A stretch of DNA of 64,000 nucleotides from Yinghuangia sp035454725 (GTDB taxonomy: Bacteria > Actinomycetota > Actinomycetes > Streptomycetales > Streptomycetaceae): the NCBI RefSeq assembly GCF_051388935.1, contig NZ_JBPKBI010000002.1, positions 682,001-746,000 on the forward strand, read 5' to 3'. Made by a program: the position numbers and the translations under genes. This document shows, one piece after another, positions 32,285 to 40,647 of this stretch. Positions within the stretch are counted from its first letter, which is position 1. Every line of letters starts with the position of its first letter. A model generated the notes under the pieces. It had not been told where the DNA came from and did no database searches. It was given only the letters and a program-made list of their open reading frames with translations.

Positions 32285-33157
32285 TCAGCCGAGCTTCTTG
32301 GAGATCTTGCCGTTGTCCACGTCGACCACGAAACAGGTGACCTCGCGGTTGCCGAGGTCCCAGCTTGACTCCAGCGGGTAGACGGAGTTCACCGTGTACT
32401 GCGACGGGTCCGGTTCGTCGGCGACGGCCGCCTCGAACGCGGGCGCACACTGCGTCTCGGTCTGGCGCTGGCGCTCGGCGGCGGTCGGGTACGTCGACCC
32501 GGTCAGGTCGAAGTTCTTGATCACCTGCATGTCGTGCGGCTGCGTGCAAGAGACCCGGTCGAACTGGGTGCCGTCGAGGTCGACGCACTCGCCCACGCTG
32601 AGCTCGATGTTCTCGACGGTCTGGTCGGTGGACGACCCGGTCGGCGTCCGCGTGGCCGTGGACGTCGGCGTCCGCGACGTCCGGGTGGCCGTCGGCGTCG
32701 TCGAGCGCGTGGTCTCGGTCTCGGACGGCGACGCCGTCGCCGAGGACTGCGAGCTGGTCGGCGTCGTCGACGGCGATCCGCTGCCGCTCACGTTCTTCTT
32801 GTCGTCGTCACCGCCGCCCACCAGGAACACGAGTGCGGCGATCACACCGCCGACCACCACGAGGGCGCCGACGACCGTGAGGATCAGCGGGCCGCGCCCG
32901 CCCCCGGGCGGAGGGCCGGGCGGGCCGGGGAAGCCCCCGGGGCCGCCGGGTCCACCGCCGAACCCACCTCCGTACGTCGGACCGCCGGGGTACTGCGGAC
33001 CGCCCCCGGGCGGGCCGGGCGGGTACTGCGGACCGCCCGGATACTGCTGGCCGGAATAGTCCCCCGGATAACCGGGGCCGCTCTGATAGCCCGGATCGGG
33101 CTGATTTCCGTAACCGGGCGGGAAGCCCCCTTGTCCCGGCGGAGGTGGCATCGTCAT
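32285..33157 (-). CDS. Septum-formation-domain membrane protein 2
   Basis: A 290-residue paralogue of the preceding entry with the same order: Gly/Pro/Tyr-rich N-terminus (MTMPPPPGQGGFPPGYGNQ), a helix at about 92-112, a Thr/Ser-rich linker and a C-terminal domain with SVGECVDLDGT, VSCTQPHDMQVI, TQCAPAFEA and EVTCFVVD. The linker here is Thr/Arg-rich rather than Ser/Lys-rich. The tandem copies suggest duplication followed by divergence. An ATG six bases further in (33151) is a possible alternative start. It is divergent from hisI. Confidence 0.8.
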   Translation of the reverse strand: MTMPPPPGQGGFPPGYGNQPDPGYQSGPGYPGDYSGQQYPGGPQYPPGPPGGGPQYPGGPTYGGGFGGGPGGPGGFPGPPGPPPGGGRGPLILTVVGALVVVGGVIAALVFLVGGGDDDKKNVSGSGSPSTTPTSSQSSATASPSETETTRSTTPTATRTSRTPTSTATRTPTGSSTDQTVENIELSVGECVDLDGTQFDRVSCTQPHDMQVIKNFDLTGSTYPTAAERQRQTETQCAPAFEAAVADEPDPSQYTVNSVYPLESSWDLGNREVTCFVVDVDNGKISKKLG

Positions 33158-33284
33158 GCGCAAAGCTTGCCCGATAGCATGAACTCCCCGCACGCGTGGG
33201 TGTCACCGCTTGACAACGTGTGCGAATCCATGCGGCCACGGTGACCGCGCGATGCTTCCCCGCCGGACGCCCCGTGCCGTCTGC

Positions 33285-33296
33285 GAGAATGCGGAC
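33285..33296 (+). promoter_or_regulatory. Possible -10 element for leaderless hisI
   Basis: GAGAAT at 33285-33290 ends 6 nt before the hisI ATG at 33297, the same geometry as at hisD and polA. The match to a -10 consensus is weaker (A at position 2, T at position 6). No ribosome binding site is seen before the ATG. Confidence 0.35.
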
Positions 33297-33701
33297 ATGA
33301 CCGGTGCCTCACCCCCGCCCTCCCGACCTCCGCGCCCTTCGCACCTCGAACCGGCGGTCGCCGCGCTGCTGAAACGCGACGAGCAAGGGCTCTTCGCCGC
33401 CGTCGCGCAGCAGTACGACACCGGCGAAGTCCTCATGGTGGGCTGGATGGACGACGAGGCGCTGCACCGCACACTCACCACCGGCCGCTGCACCTATTGG
33501 AGCCGCAGCCGCCGCGAGTACTGGGTCAAGGGCGATACATCAGGCCACACGCAACGCGTCGTCTCGGTGGCCCTCGACTGCGATGGAGACGCAGTCCTGG
33601 TCAAGGTCGACCAGGCGGGCGCGGCCTGCCACACCGGTGACCGCACCTGCTTCGACGCACGCGAGCTCAAGGTCACGGGCCCTGCCACACACGGCTCTTG
33701 A
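33297..33701 (+). CDS. hisI: Phosphoribosyl-AMP cyclohydrolase
   Basis: Opens the adenine ring of phosphoribosyl-AMP in histidine synthesis. The 134 residues include VGWMDDEAL, the magnesium site ALDCDGDAVLV with Asp94, Asp96 and Asp98, and zinc cysteines Cys95, Cys111 and Cys118 (CHTGDRTCF). It is monofunctional, without a HisE domain. It lies about 8 kb from hisF, next to trpE, a gene order shared with Streptomyces but with several genes between. Confidence 0.95.
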   Translation: MTGASPPPSRPPRPSHLEPAVAALLKRDEQGLFAAVAQQYDTGEVLMVGWMDDEALHRTLTTGRCTYWSRSRREYWVKGDTSGHTQRVVSVALDCDGDAVLVKVDQAGAACHTGDRTCFDARELKVTGPATHGS

Positions 33702-33856
33702 CGCTGTGTCAGGTCGGGTGGAAGCCTCACCGCCCGGCAGACCGCCGAGACATACGGTCCGGTGCGTCCCAAAACCCGGTTCGGCCGGGGCCCGTGCCGC
33801 CGGCGCCGACCGGCCGCGGTGCCCGCAGGGCCGGGACGTCTGAGGTGCCGATACTC

Positions 33857-33928
33857 GTGAATGTCCATTTTCCGCAGCCAAATCCACGTATGAGTGCCAT
33901 CTGCGCCCCGGGAGTTGCCGCACCATGA
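33857..33928 (+). CDS. Short upstream ORF overlapping trpE
   Basis: A 23-codon frame from GTG 33857 (or 12 codons from ATG 33890) reads MSAICAPGVAAP at its end. Its TGA overlaps the trpE ATG as ATGA. It contains no tryptophan codon, so it is not a classic trp attenuation leader. It may couple translation into trpE, which otherwise lacks a clear ribosome binding site. A hexamer GATACT at 33850-33855 lies just before the GTG. Confidence 0.3.
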   Translation: MNVHFPQPNPRMSAICAPGVAAP

Positions 33929-35466
33929 CCACCGGCACCGTCACCCCCGACCTCGACGCCTTCCGCGAACTTGCCCGAACGCTGCGAGTCATCCCCGTCA
34001 CCCGGCGCTTCCTCGCGGACGGCGACACCCCGGTCGGGCTGTACCGCAAGCTCGCCGCGGAACGACCCGGGACATTCCTCCTCGAATCGGCGGAGAACGG
34101 GCGTACCTGGTCGCGTTATTCGTTCGTCGGCGTCCGCAGCGCCGCGACGCTGACCGAAGCGGCCGGGACCGCGCGGTGGCTGGGCGAGCCGCCCATCGGC
34201 GTGCCCCGCGAAGGCGACCCCCTCGAAGTCCTGCGCGCCACGGTCGAAGCGCTGCACACCCCGCACGACATCCCCGGCCTGCCCGATCTGCCGCCGCTGC
34301 ACGGAGGCATGGTCGGCTACCTCGGCTACGACATCGTGCGGCGCCTCGAACGGCTCCCCGAACACGCCCGCGACGACCTGCGCGTGCCCGAGCTGATGAT
34401 GCTGCTCGCGACCGACATAGCGGTCCTCGACCATGCGGACGGCACCGTGCTGTTGATCGCCAACGCGATCAACTGGAACGGCCTGGACTCCGGCGTCGAC
34501 GACGCCTACCACGACGCCGTCGCCCGCCTCGACGCCATGACCGCCGACCTCGCCGCACCCGCCGACGGGAGCGCGTCGTACGTGCGCGGCGGCGTCACCC
34601 CCCAGTGGACCGGCCCGTGGGGCGGCGCCGACTACCGCAAGGCGGTGGACGCCGCGAAGGAGGAGATCCGGGCCGGCGAGGCGTTCCAGATCGTGCTCTC
34701 GCAGCGCTTCGAGACACCCACCACGGCCGGCGCGCTCGACGTCTACCGCGTGCTGCGCGCCACCAACCCCAGCCCCTACATGTACCTCTTCCGCCTGCCC
34801 GGCCCGGACGGCACCGCGAAGGGCGGCTTCGACATCGTCGGCTCCAGCCCCGAGGCCCTGGTCAAGGTCACGAGCGGACGCGCAATGCTGCATCCCATCG
34901 CGGGCACCCGGCCGCGCGGCGCCGGCCCCGAGGAAGACGCCGCGCTCGCCGACGAACTCCTGGCCGACCCCAAGGAACGCGCCGAACACCTCATGCTCGT
35001 CGACCTGGGCCGCAACGATCTGGGGCGCGTGTGCGCTCCGGGCAGCGTCGAGGTGGTCGACTTCATGTCCATCGAGCGCTACAGCCACGTCATGCACATC
35101 GTCTCGACCGTCGTCGGCGAACTCGACGCCGGACGCACCGCTCTCGACGTGCTCGCGGCCTGCTTCCCGGCGGGCACGCTGTCCGGCGCGCCCAAGCCGC
35201 GCGCGATGGAGATCATCGAAGAGTTCGAGCCGACGCGGCGCGGGCTGTACGGAGGATGCGTCGGCTACATCGACTTCGCGGGCGACCTCGACACCGCCAT
35301 CGCGATCCGCACCGCACTCATCCGCGACGGCGTCGCCTACGTCCAGGCGGGCGCGGGTGTCGTCGCCGACTCGGACCCGGTCGCCGAGGACACCGAGTGC
35401 CGCAACAAAGCCGCCGCGGTGCTCCGCGCGATCGCGGCGGCCGAGACGCTGAAGCCGGCACGGTGA
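33925..35466 (+). CDS. trpE: Anthranilate synthase component I
   Basis: Makes anthranilate from chorismate, with ammonia from a TrpG subunit encoded elsewhere. The 513 residues carry the tryptophan-feedback motif LLES at 52-55, and the chorismate-binding domain includes DIVGSSPEALVKV, HPIAGTRPRG, DLGRNDLGRV and ECRNKAAAVL at the end. The length is normal for a stand-alone TrpE without a fused TrpG. The ATG overlaps a short upstream ORF. A tryptophan-linked membrane protein gene follows 118 nt downstream. Confidence 0.96.
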   Translation: MTTGTVTPDLDAFRELARTLRVIPVTRRFLADGDTPVGLYRKLAAERPGTFLLESAENGRTWSRYSFVGVRSAATLTEAAGTARWLGEPPIGVPREGDPLEVLRATVEALHTPHDIPGLPDLPPLHGGMVGYLGYDIVRRLERLPEHARDDLRVPELMMLLATDIAVLDHADGTVLLIANAINWNGLDSGVDDAYHDAVARLDAMTADLAAPADGSASYVRGGVTPQWTGPWGGADYRKAVDAAKEEIRAGEAFQIVLSQRFETPTTAGALDVYRVLRATNPSPYMYLFRLPGPDGTAKGGFDIVGSSPEALVKVTSGRAMLHPIAGTRPRGAGPEEDAALADELLADPKERAEHLMLVDLGRNDLGRVCAPGSVEVVDFMSIERYSHVMHIVSTVVGELDAGRTALDVLAACFPAGTLSGAPKPRAMEIIEEFEPTRRGLYGGCVGYIDFAGDLDTAIAIRTALIRDGVAYVQAGAGVVADSDPVAEDTECRNKAAAVLRAIAAAETLKPAR

Positions 35467-35584
35467 GCGCGGGCCGCGCCCGGGAGAACGGGGGCGCGGA
35501 CGGGGGCCGCCACCGGGCACGGCACTCTTGAGGGGGCGGGGACCGGCGGGGGCTACGCGAACGAGCGACCGGAACGGAGACGGC

Positions 35585-36358
35585 ATGGCGGACGACACGG
35601 GCGGCGCGGGCACCGCAGGCGGCACCGGCGACAAATCGGCCACACAGGGAAAGACGGAGTCGCACGAACCGCAAGACGGCCACACCGACACCGCACTCGC
35701 CGTCGCGACCGACACCGACCCGGCCGACGGCGACACTTCTCCCGCCCCCGAACCCGCCGACCGATCCGACCGATCCGCCCGATCCGCCCGCCAGACCGTA
35801 CGCCGCGAGATGGGCACCGCACTGCTCCTCGTCGCGGTCGGTGCGGCGCTCGTCCTGTCGCTGGGCGGGCGCGTGTGGGCCGAAGGCACCGCACTCGTCC
35901 ACGGCTCCGGTTTCGCGATCGAGGCCACCGGGTCGTCGGTCACCAAGGTGCCCGCGGCCCTCGCGGTGCTCGCTCTCGCCGGGGGTGTCGCCGCGCTCGC
36001 GACGCGGGGACGCGGGCGCATCCTCGTCGGCGCGATCCTGGCCCTCGCCGGTGCGGGGATCGCCGCCGCGGCGGCCTCAGGAGCCTCCGACCGGTCCGCC
36101 CTCGACACGCGCGCCGCGTCCAAGGCGGCCGTCGAAGGCGCGCAAGCGGTCGACGTGAGCCACACCGTGTGGCCGTGGATCACGCTGATCGGCGGCCTGC
36201 TGATCGCCGCGGGCGGCCTCGTGGTCGTCGCGCGAGGACGCAACTGGCCCGGAATGGGCAGCCGTTACGAGGCCCCGGGCGCCCGCGCCCCCCGCCGCGC
36301 CGCGACATCCGCCGACATGTGGAACGCGCTCGACCGCGGCGAGGACCCCACCCGCTGA
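35585..36358 (+). CDS. Trp-operon-associated membrane protein (TIGR02234-like)
   Basis: A 257-residue membrane protein starting MADDTGGAG behind ACGGAGA. The first 75 residues are polar and low-complexity, with a DRSDRSARSAR stretch. Four membrane helices follow at about 83-98, 117-135, 140-160 and 195-218. The location right after trpE and the helix pattern match the tryptophan-associated transmembrane protein family (TIGR02234, recalled). The function is unknown; a role in tryptophan or anthranilate handling is only suggested by context. Confidence 0.75.
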   Translation: MADDTGGAGTAGGTGDKSATQGKTESHEPQDGHTDTALAVATDTDPADGDTSPAPEPADRSDRSARSARQTVRREMGTALLLVAVGAALVLSLGGRVWAEGTALVHGSGFAIEATGSSVTKVPAALAVLALAGGVAALATRGRGRILVGAILALAGAGIAAAAASGASDRSALDTRAASKAAVEGAQAVDVSHTVWPWITLIGGLLIAAGGLVVVARGRNWPGMGSRYEAPGARAPRRAATSADMWNALDRGEDPTR

Positions 36359-36492
36359 CCCGTGCGTCCGCCGGTCTCGGGCCGTACCGGACACAGCGCC
36401 CACCCCGGGTCAAGAGCACTGCGCGGCACAGGGACAATGGTCTGCGTGGGCCCGCCGCCGAAGCGGCCCGTCACCCCCTTCAAGGAGCAACG

Positions 36493-36699
36493 ATGTCGCA
36501 AGGCGCCGGCCACGGGAACACTCCTGCCGCCTGGACCCTCACGATTCTCGCGCTGATCGGCTCGACCGTCGCGGGTGTCGCGCTGATCGCCGCCAGCCCC
36601 GTGGTCTTCTGGGCCGGCATCGCCATCTGCCTCGTCGGCTGCATCGCCGGCGGCGCGATGCGCATGGCCGGCATGGGCACGGTCCCCGCCCGCCGCTGA
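36493..36699 (+). CDS. Small HGNTPAAWT membrane protein (DUF6704-like)
   Basis: A 68-residue protein with ATG at 36493 and AAGGAG upstream. It begins MSQGAGHGNTPAAWT, a signature of a small actinobacterial membrane-protein family found with trp genes (I recall DUF6704). Two helices at about 16-34 and 38-55 are joined by a short loop. It is probably co-transcribed with the preceding membrane protein. No function is known. Confidence 0.75.
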   Translation: MSQGAGHGNTPAAWTLTILALIGSTVAGVALIAASPVVFWAGIAICLVGCIAGGAMRMAGMGTVPARR

Positions 36700-36902
36700 C
36701 CCGCGCCCCGCGCCCGCCGGGCTTTCGGCAGCACGCGACGCCTCCCCGCGCGGGACCGTTCGGGCCGCGCGACGAGGCGTCGGCGCGTCAGGGCGGGGCT
36801 CGCTAGGGTGGGCACGCCGTCCGGTGTCTTCCGGACCAGGGGACCGGCACGCGGGGGTTTTCGCCACGCCGCGGCCGGGCGGGCGCGAAGGGGACGCACG
36901 CG

Positions 36903-37334
36903 ATGACTCAGGGCTATCCGCCGCAGCAGCCCGGTGGCCCGCGGCCCTCGGAGTGGGGCGCAGGACAACAGTTCGGCAACGCCGTTCCACCGGTGGCGCC
37001 GACCACTCCCTACGGCTACCCGGGCCCCGCCCAGCCGCCCGGATTCCAGCCACCGGGCATGCCCCCGGTCACGTCGCCGCCGCCCGACAACTACCTGGTG
37101 TGGGCCATCCTGGCGACGGTCTTCTGCTGCTTCCCGGCCGGCATACCGGCGCTGGTCGCCGCGACCTCGGTCAACGAGCGGTGGCTGCGCGGCGACACCG
37201 TCGGCGCCCGGGACGCGTCGCTCCGCGCCCGCAACTGGACGATCGGCGCCGTGCTTCTCGGCGTCATCTTCTGGACCACGTGGATGGTCGGCGTCTTCGT
37301 GCTCGGCTGGAAGGACACCCTGGGCGACCTGTGA
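36903..37334 (+). CDS. CD225/dispanin family protein
   Basis: A 143-residue protein. A Pro/Gln/Gly-rich N-terminus of about 60 residues precedes PPDNYLVWAILATVFCCFPA, the dispanin hallmark (first helix with a double Cys). A cytoplasmic loop (SVNERWLRGDTVGARDASLRA) and a second helix at about 113-132 follow. These two-helix proteins insert into membranes as hairpins; bacterial roles are unknown. A TAGGGT hexamer near 36806 may be its -10 element. The DUF2752 gene follows after 70 nt. Confidence 0.85.
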   Translation: MTQGYPPQQPGGPRPSEWGAGQQFGNAVPPVAPTTPYGYPGPAQPPGFQPPGMPPVTSPPPDNYLVWAILATVFCCFPAGIPALVAATSVNERWLRGDTVGARDASLRARNWTIGAVLLGVIFWTTWMVGVFVLGWKDTLGDL

Positions 37335-37404
37335 GTCGCCCGGACCCGAATCCCGTACGCGCCGTGCCGGGACGTGTTTGAAGCCCGGGCCCAGGGAGGG
37401 CACG

Positions 37405-37935
37405 ATGAACGGCGTGACCGGCGCCCGACGTCCCCGAGCGGCAGGCCCCGACGGGCCCGCGCGGCACAGCCCGCCGCCCGGTATCCCGCCCACCGCCGCG
37501 TGGCCGCGCGTTCCGCCCGCGCCCGCCGCGCCCTCCGGCACGCTCCCGCGCCGCCTCCTCGGCCCCGCCGCGACGGCACTGGGCGCCGCCGGGGCGGCGG
37601 CGTACATCGCGCTGGTCGACCCCCACCAGCCCGGGCACTACCCCGCGTGTCCGTTTCTCGCCGTCACCGGCCTGTTCTGCCCCGGCTGCGGGGGACTGCG
37701 CTGCGCCCACGCGCTGGCGCACGGCGACATCCCGGCGGCGCTCGCGCTCAACGCGTTCGCGGTCGCGACCGTTCCGCTGATCGCGTTCATCTGGCTGCGG
37801 TGGACGCTGCGTTCGTTTCGTGGGCAGGCCCGGACCACTGTGGCCGACCCGCGGCTGATCCGCCTGCTGCCGGCCGCGATCGTGGCGTTCTCCGTTGTAC
37901 GCAACCTGCCCTTCGGCGCCGCGCTCGCCCCCTGA
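37405..37935 (+). CDS. DUF2752 membrane protein
   Basis: A 176-residue protein starting MNGVTGARRPRAAG behind GGGAGGG. The DUF2752 core is clear: PACPFLAVTGLFCPGCGGLR with the CPGCG motif, then the conserved HALAHGDIPAALALNAF. Three membrane helices are likely (about 55-72, 110-130, 150-168). The cysteine pair could bind metal or form a disulfide. DUF2752 genes next to CD225/dispanin genes recur in actinobacteria, in my recollection, which hints at a shared pathway. Confidence 0.85.
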   Translation: MNGVTGARRPRAAGPDGPARHSPPPGIPPTAAWPRVPPAPAAPSGTLPRRLLGPAATALGAAGAAAYIALVDPHQPGHYPACPFLAVTGLFCPGCGGLRCAHALAHGDIPAALALNAFAVATVPLIAFIWLRWTLRSFRGQARTTVADPRLIRLLPAAIVAFSVVRNLPFGAALAP

Positions 37936-38212
37936 CCGGTCGCACATCAGGCCCATGACCTGCGATTTCCCGCCAATATGCAGCACGAGCACGGCAATAT
38001 GCCCGTCTTGCGGACGGTTGGACAGCCGGGGAGCGGAACGCCGTATGCTGCCTGCGTCTCTTCGAGGACACGCGGGAGGCGGGGGCCTCCGGCGGGCCGA
38101 TACCATCGAAGGGCCGGAACCATCGGACAACGCGGGCGCTGCCCGGACACCCGGTCCGGGCGACCCGGTCGGACCACTCCAGTCCGTCACCTGTGACGAG
38201 GGGAAGCAAAGC
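37936..38212 (+). promoter_or_regulatory. trpC upstream region with repeats and hairpin
   Basis: This 277-base gap likely holds the trpC-trpM-trpB-trpA promoter. CAATATGC occurs twice as a direct repeat (37974-37981 and 37995-38002, 21 bases apart, two helical turns), an operator-like spacing. TATGCT at 38044-38049 is a possible -10 hexamer. A hairpin GCCCGGAC-ACCCG-GTCCGGGC lies at 38141-38161 in the leader, without a T run. No tryptophan-rich leader peptide is seen. Confidence 0.45.
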
Positions 38213-39022
38213 GTGAGTGTGCTCGACGAGATCATCGACGGTGTGAGCGCCGACCTCGCCGAGCGACAGGCCCGGGTGTCACTTGATGAAATCAAGGACA
38301 TGGCCGCCGCCGCGCCCCCGGCGAAGGACGCCCTCGGTGCCCTGCGTTCCGGCGGTGTCGCCGTCATCGCCGAGGTGAAGCGGTCCAGCCCCTCCAAAGG
38401 CGCGCTCGCCGCGATCGCCGACCCCGCCGGCCTCGCCGCCGACTACGAGGCGGGCGGCGCCGCGGTCATCTCCGTGCTGACCGAGCAGCGCCGCTTCGGA
38501 GGCTCGCTCGACGACCTCGACGCCGTCCGCGCACGCGTCGACATCCCCGTCCTGCGCAAGGACTTCATCGTCACCAGCTACCAACTGTGGGAAGCGCGCG
38601 CACACGGCGCCGACCTCGCCCTCCTCATCGTCGCCGCACTCGACCAGAACGCCCTCGTGTCCCTCATCGAGCGTGCCAAGTCGATCGGCCTCGCGCCGCT
38701 CGTCGAGGTCCACGACGAAGAGGAGACCGAACGCGCGCTGGACGCCGGCGCGCAGATCATCGGCGTCAACGCGCGCAACCTCAAAACCCTTGAGGTCGAC
38801 CGCTCCAACTTCGCCCGCATCGCCCCGATGATCCCCGACACCGTGGTCCGCATCGCCGAGTCCGGTGTGCGCGGCCCGCACGACCTCATCGCGTACGCCA
38901 ACTCCGGCGCCGACGCGGTGCTCGTCGGCGAATCCCTCGTCACCGGCCGCGACCCGCGCAGCAGTGTCGCCGACCTCGTCGCCGCCGGCGCGCACCCCGC
39001 GCTGCGCCACGGCCGCGGCTGA
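38213..39022 (+). CDS. trpC: Indole-3-glycerol phosphate synthase
   Basis: Closes the indole ring in tryptophan synthesis. The 269-residue barrel has IAEVKRSSPSKG with Glu54, Lys56 and the phosphate-contacting SPSK at 59-62, the catalytic-lysine segment PVLRKDFIV, INARNLKT-like VNARNLKTLEVD and ESGVRG near the C-terminus. GTG 38213 follows GAGGGGAAG. It heads trpC-trpM-trpB-trpA. The preceding isomerase step has no trpF here and is likely done by PriA. Confidence 0.96.
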   Translation: MSVLDEIIDGVSADLAERQARVSLDEIKDMAAAAPPAKDALGALRSGGVAVIAEVKRSSPSKGALAAIADPAGLAADYEAGGAAVISVLTEQRRFGGSLDDLDAVRARVDIPVLRKDFIVTSYQLWEARAHGADLALLIVAALDQNALVSLIERAKSIGLAPLVEVHDEEETERALDAGAQIIGVNARNLKTLEVDRSNFARIAPMIPDTVVRIAESGVRGPHDLIAYANSGADAVLVGESLVTGRDPRSSVADLVAAGAHPALRHGRG

Positions 39023-39054
39023 GGCGCAGCGAGCGGCGACCGGGATTCGACGAC

Positions 39055-39207
39055 ATGAACTGCCGTGACCTGACAGGGCGTTTCGCCCGCGGTGCCAAAC
39101 CGCGCGGCTGCCGCGCGCCCGCCCGCAGGGTGCTCGGCCGCCGGGTCCGCTTCGTCATCGGCTGCGAACCCGGCCAGGTCCCCGGGAGGCGATGGCGCCA
39201 CCGCTGA
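39055..39207 (+). CDS. trpM: Small TrpM-like protein
   Basis: A 50-residue basic protein: MNCRDLTGRFARGAKPRG, then CRAPARRVLGRRVRFVIG, then CEPGQVPGRRWRHR. It lies between trpC and trpB, the place of trpM in Streptomyces, whose product was reported to modulate tryptophan synthesis and development in S. coelicolor. The RRVLGRRVRFVIG and EPGQV segments fit my memory of TrpM. There is no strong ribosome binding site before the ATG (CGGGATTCGACGAC). Confidence 0.7.
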   Translation: MNCRDLTGRFARGAKPRGCRAPARRVLGRRVRFVIGCEPGQVPGRRWRHR

Positions 39208-39408
39208 CACTCCGTCAGCCGTGGCCGTCCCGGTGCGGTGTCGCCCGCAACGCCGCCCGCAGTCCGACCGCAGAGTCGGCCGCGGGGCCGTTGCGGTGCC
39301 GACGCACCGGCGACAGCGTGCCGTTCGGAGGCTGCCCGTCCCGGCCGCCGCAGTCCGTCCGGCATCCCGACAACTTCGCCCCAAGGCACCCAGAGGATCG
39401 ACATCGCC

Positions 39409-40647
39409 ATGTCCAGTGAGGCAAATCCCGCATCCCAGCCGGACCCGTCCGGCCACTTCGGCGTCTTCGGCGGCCGGTTCCTGCCCGAAGCGCTCATCGC
39501 CGCCCTCGACGAACTGACCGCGGCGTACGAGAAGGCCAAGACCGACCCCGCGTTCCAAGCCGAATTCACCGGCCTTCTCACGCACTACGCGGGCCGCCCC
39601 AGCATCATCACCGAGGCCCCCCGGTTCGCCGAACACGCAGGCGGCGCCCGCGTGCTCCTCAAGCGCGAAGACCTCAACCACACCGGCTCGCACAAGATCA
39701 ACAACGTGCTCGGCCAGGCGCTGCTCACCAAGCGCATGGGCAAGACCCGCGTCATCGCCGAAACCGGCGCCGGCCAACACGGCGTCGCCACCGCCACCGC
39801 GTGCGCGCTGCTCGGTCTCGAATGCGTGGTCTACATGGGTGAGGCCGACACGCAGCGGCAAGCCCTCAACGTCGCCCGCATGCGCGTACTCGGCGCCGAG
39901 GTCGTGCCCGTCACCATCGGCTCGCGCACCCTCAAGGACGCCATCAACGAAGCGCTCCGCGACTGGGTCACCAACGTCGACAACACGCACTACCTGCTGG
40001 GCACCGCCGCCGGCGCGCACCCCTTCCCCGCGATGGTCCGCGACTTCGCACGCATTGTCGGCGTCGAGGCACGGCAGCAGGTCCTCGACCTCACCGGCCG
40101 GCTCCCCGACGCCGTCACGGCGTGCGTCGGCGGCGGGTCCAACGCCATCGGCATCTTCCACGCCTTCATCCCCGACGAGGGCGTGAGGCTCTACGGCTTC
40201 GAAGCCGGAGGCGACGGCATCGAGACCGGACGGCACGCGGCGTCGATCACCGGCGGCGCGGTCGGCGTCCTGCACGGCGCCCGCACGTACCTCCTCCAGG
40301 ACGAGTACGGCCAGACCCGGGAAAGCCACTCCATCTCCGCCGGCCTCGACTACCCCGCCGTCGGCCCCGAACACGCGTGGCTGCACGACACCGGTCGCGC
40401 GCAGTACCGCCCGGTCAACGACGACGCGGCCATGCAGGCCTTCCGGCTGCTGTGCCGCACCGAGGGCATCATCCCGGCCATCGAATCGGCCCACGCCCTC
40501 GCAGGCACCCTCGAAATCGGCAGGGAACTAGGCCCCGACGCCACCATCCTGGTCAGCCTCTCCGGGCGCGGCGACAAGGACATGCACACCGCCGCCCGCT
40601 ACTTCGACCTGTTCGACGCCGACGTCCGCGAGGAGGACCAGCAGTGA
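39409..40647 (+). CDS. trpB: Tryptophan synthase beta chain
   Basis: A PLP enzyme that joins indole and serine to give tryptophan. The 412 residues include GVFGGRFLPE, the cofactor lysine Lys96 in HTGSHKINN, ETGAGQHG, the PLP phosphate loop GGGSNAIG and SAGLDYPAVGPEHAWL. The length and motifs mark the classical TrpB1 type. ATG 39409 is preceded by AGAGGA at a slightly long distance. It overlaps trpA by GTGA for co-translation of the alpha-beta complex. Confidence 0.97.
   Translation: MSSEANPASQPDPSGHFGVFGGRFLPEALIAALDELTAAYEKAKTDPAFQAEFTGLLTHYAGRPSIITEAPRFAEHAGGARVLLKREDLNHTGSHKINNVLGQALLTKRMGKTRVIAETGAGQHGVATATACALLGLECVVYMGEADTQRQALNVARMRVLGAEVVPVTIGSRTLKDAINEALRDWVTNVDNTHYLLGTAAGAHPFPAMVRDFARIVGVEARQQVLDLTGRLPDAVTACVGGGSNAIGIFHAFIPDEGVRLYGFEAGGDGIETGRHAASITGGAVGVLHGARTYLLQDEYGQTRESHSISAGLDYPAVGPEHAWLHDTGRAQYRPVNDDAAMQAFRLLCRTEGIIPAIESAHALAGTLEIGRELGPDATILVSLSGRGDKDMHTAARYFDLFDADVREEDQQ

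Noticed and set aside
33702..33924. Classical trp attenuator with tandem Trp codons before trpE
   Set aside because: No frame with repeated TGG codons was found here or upstream of trpC.
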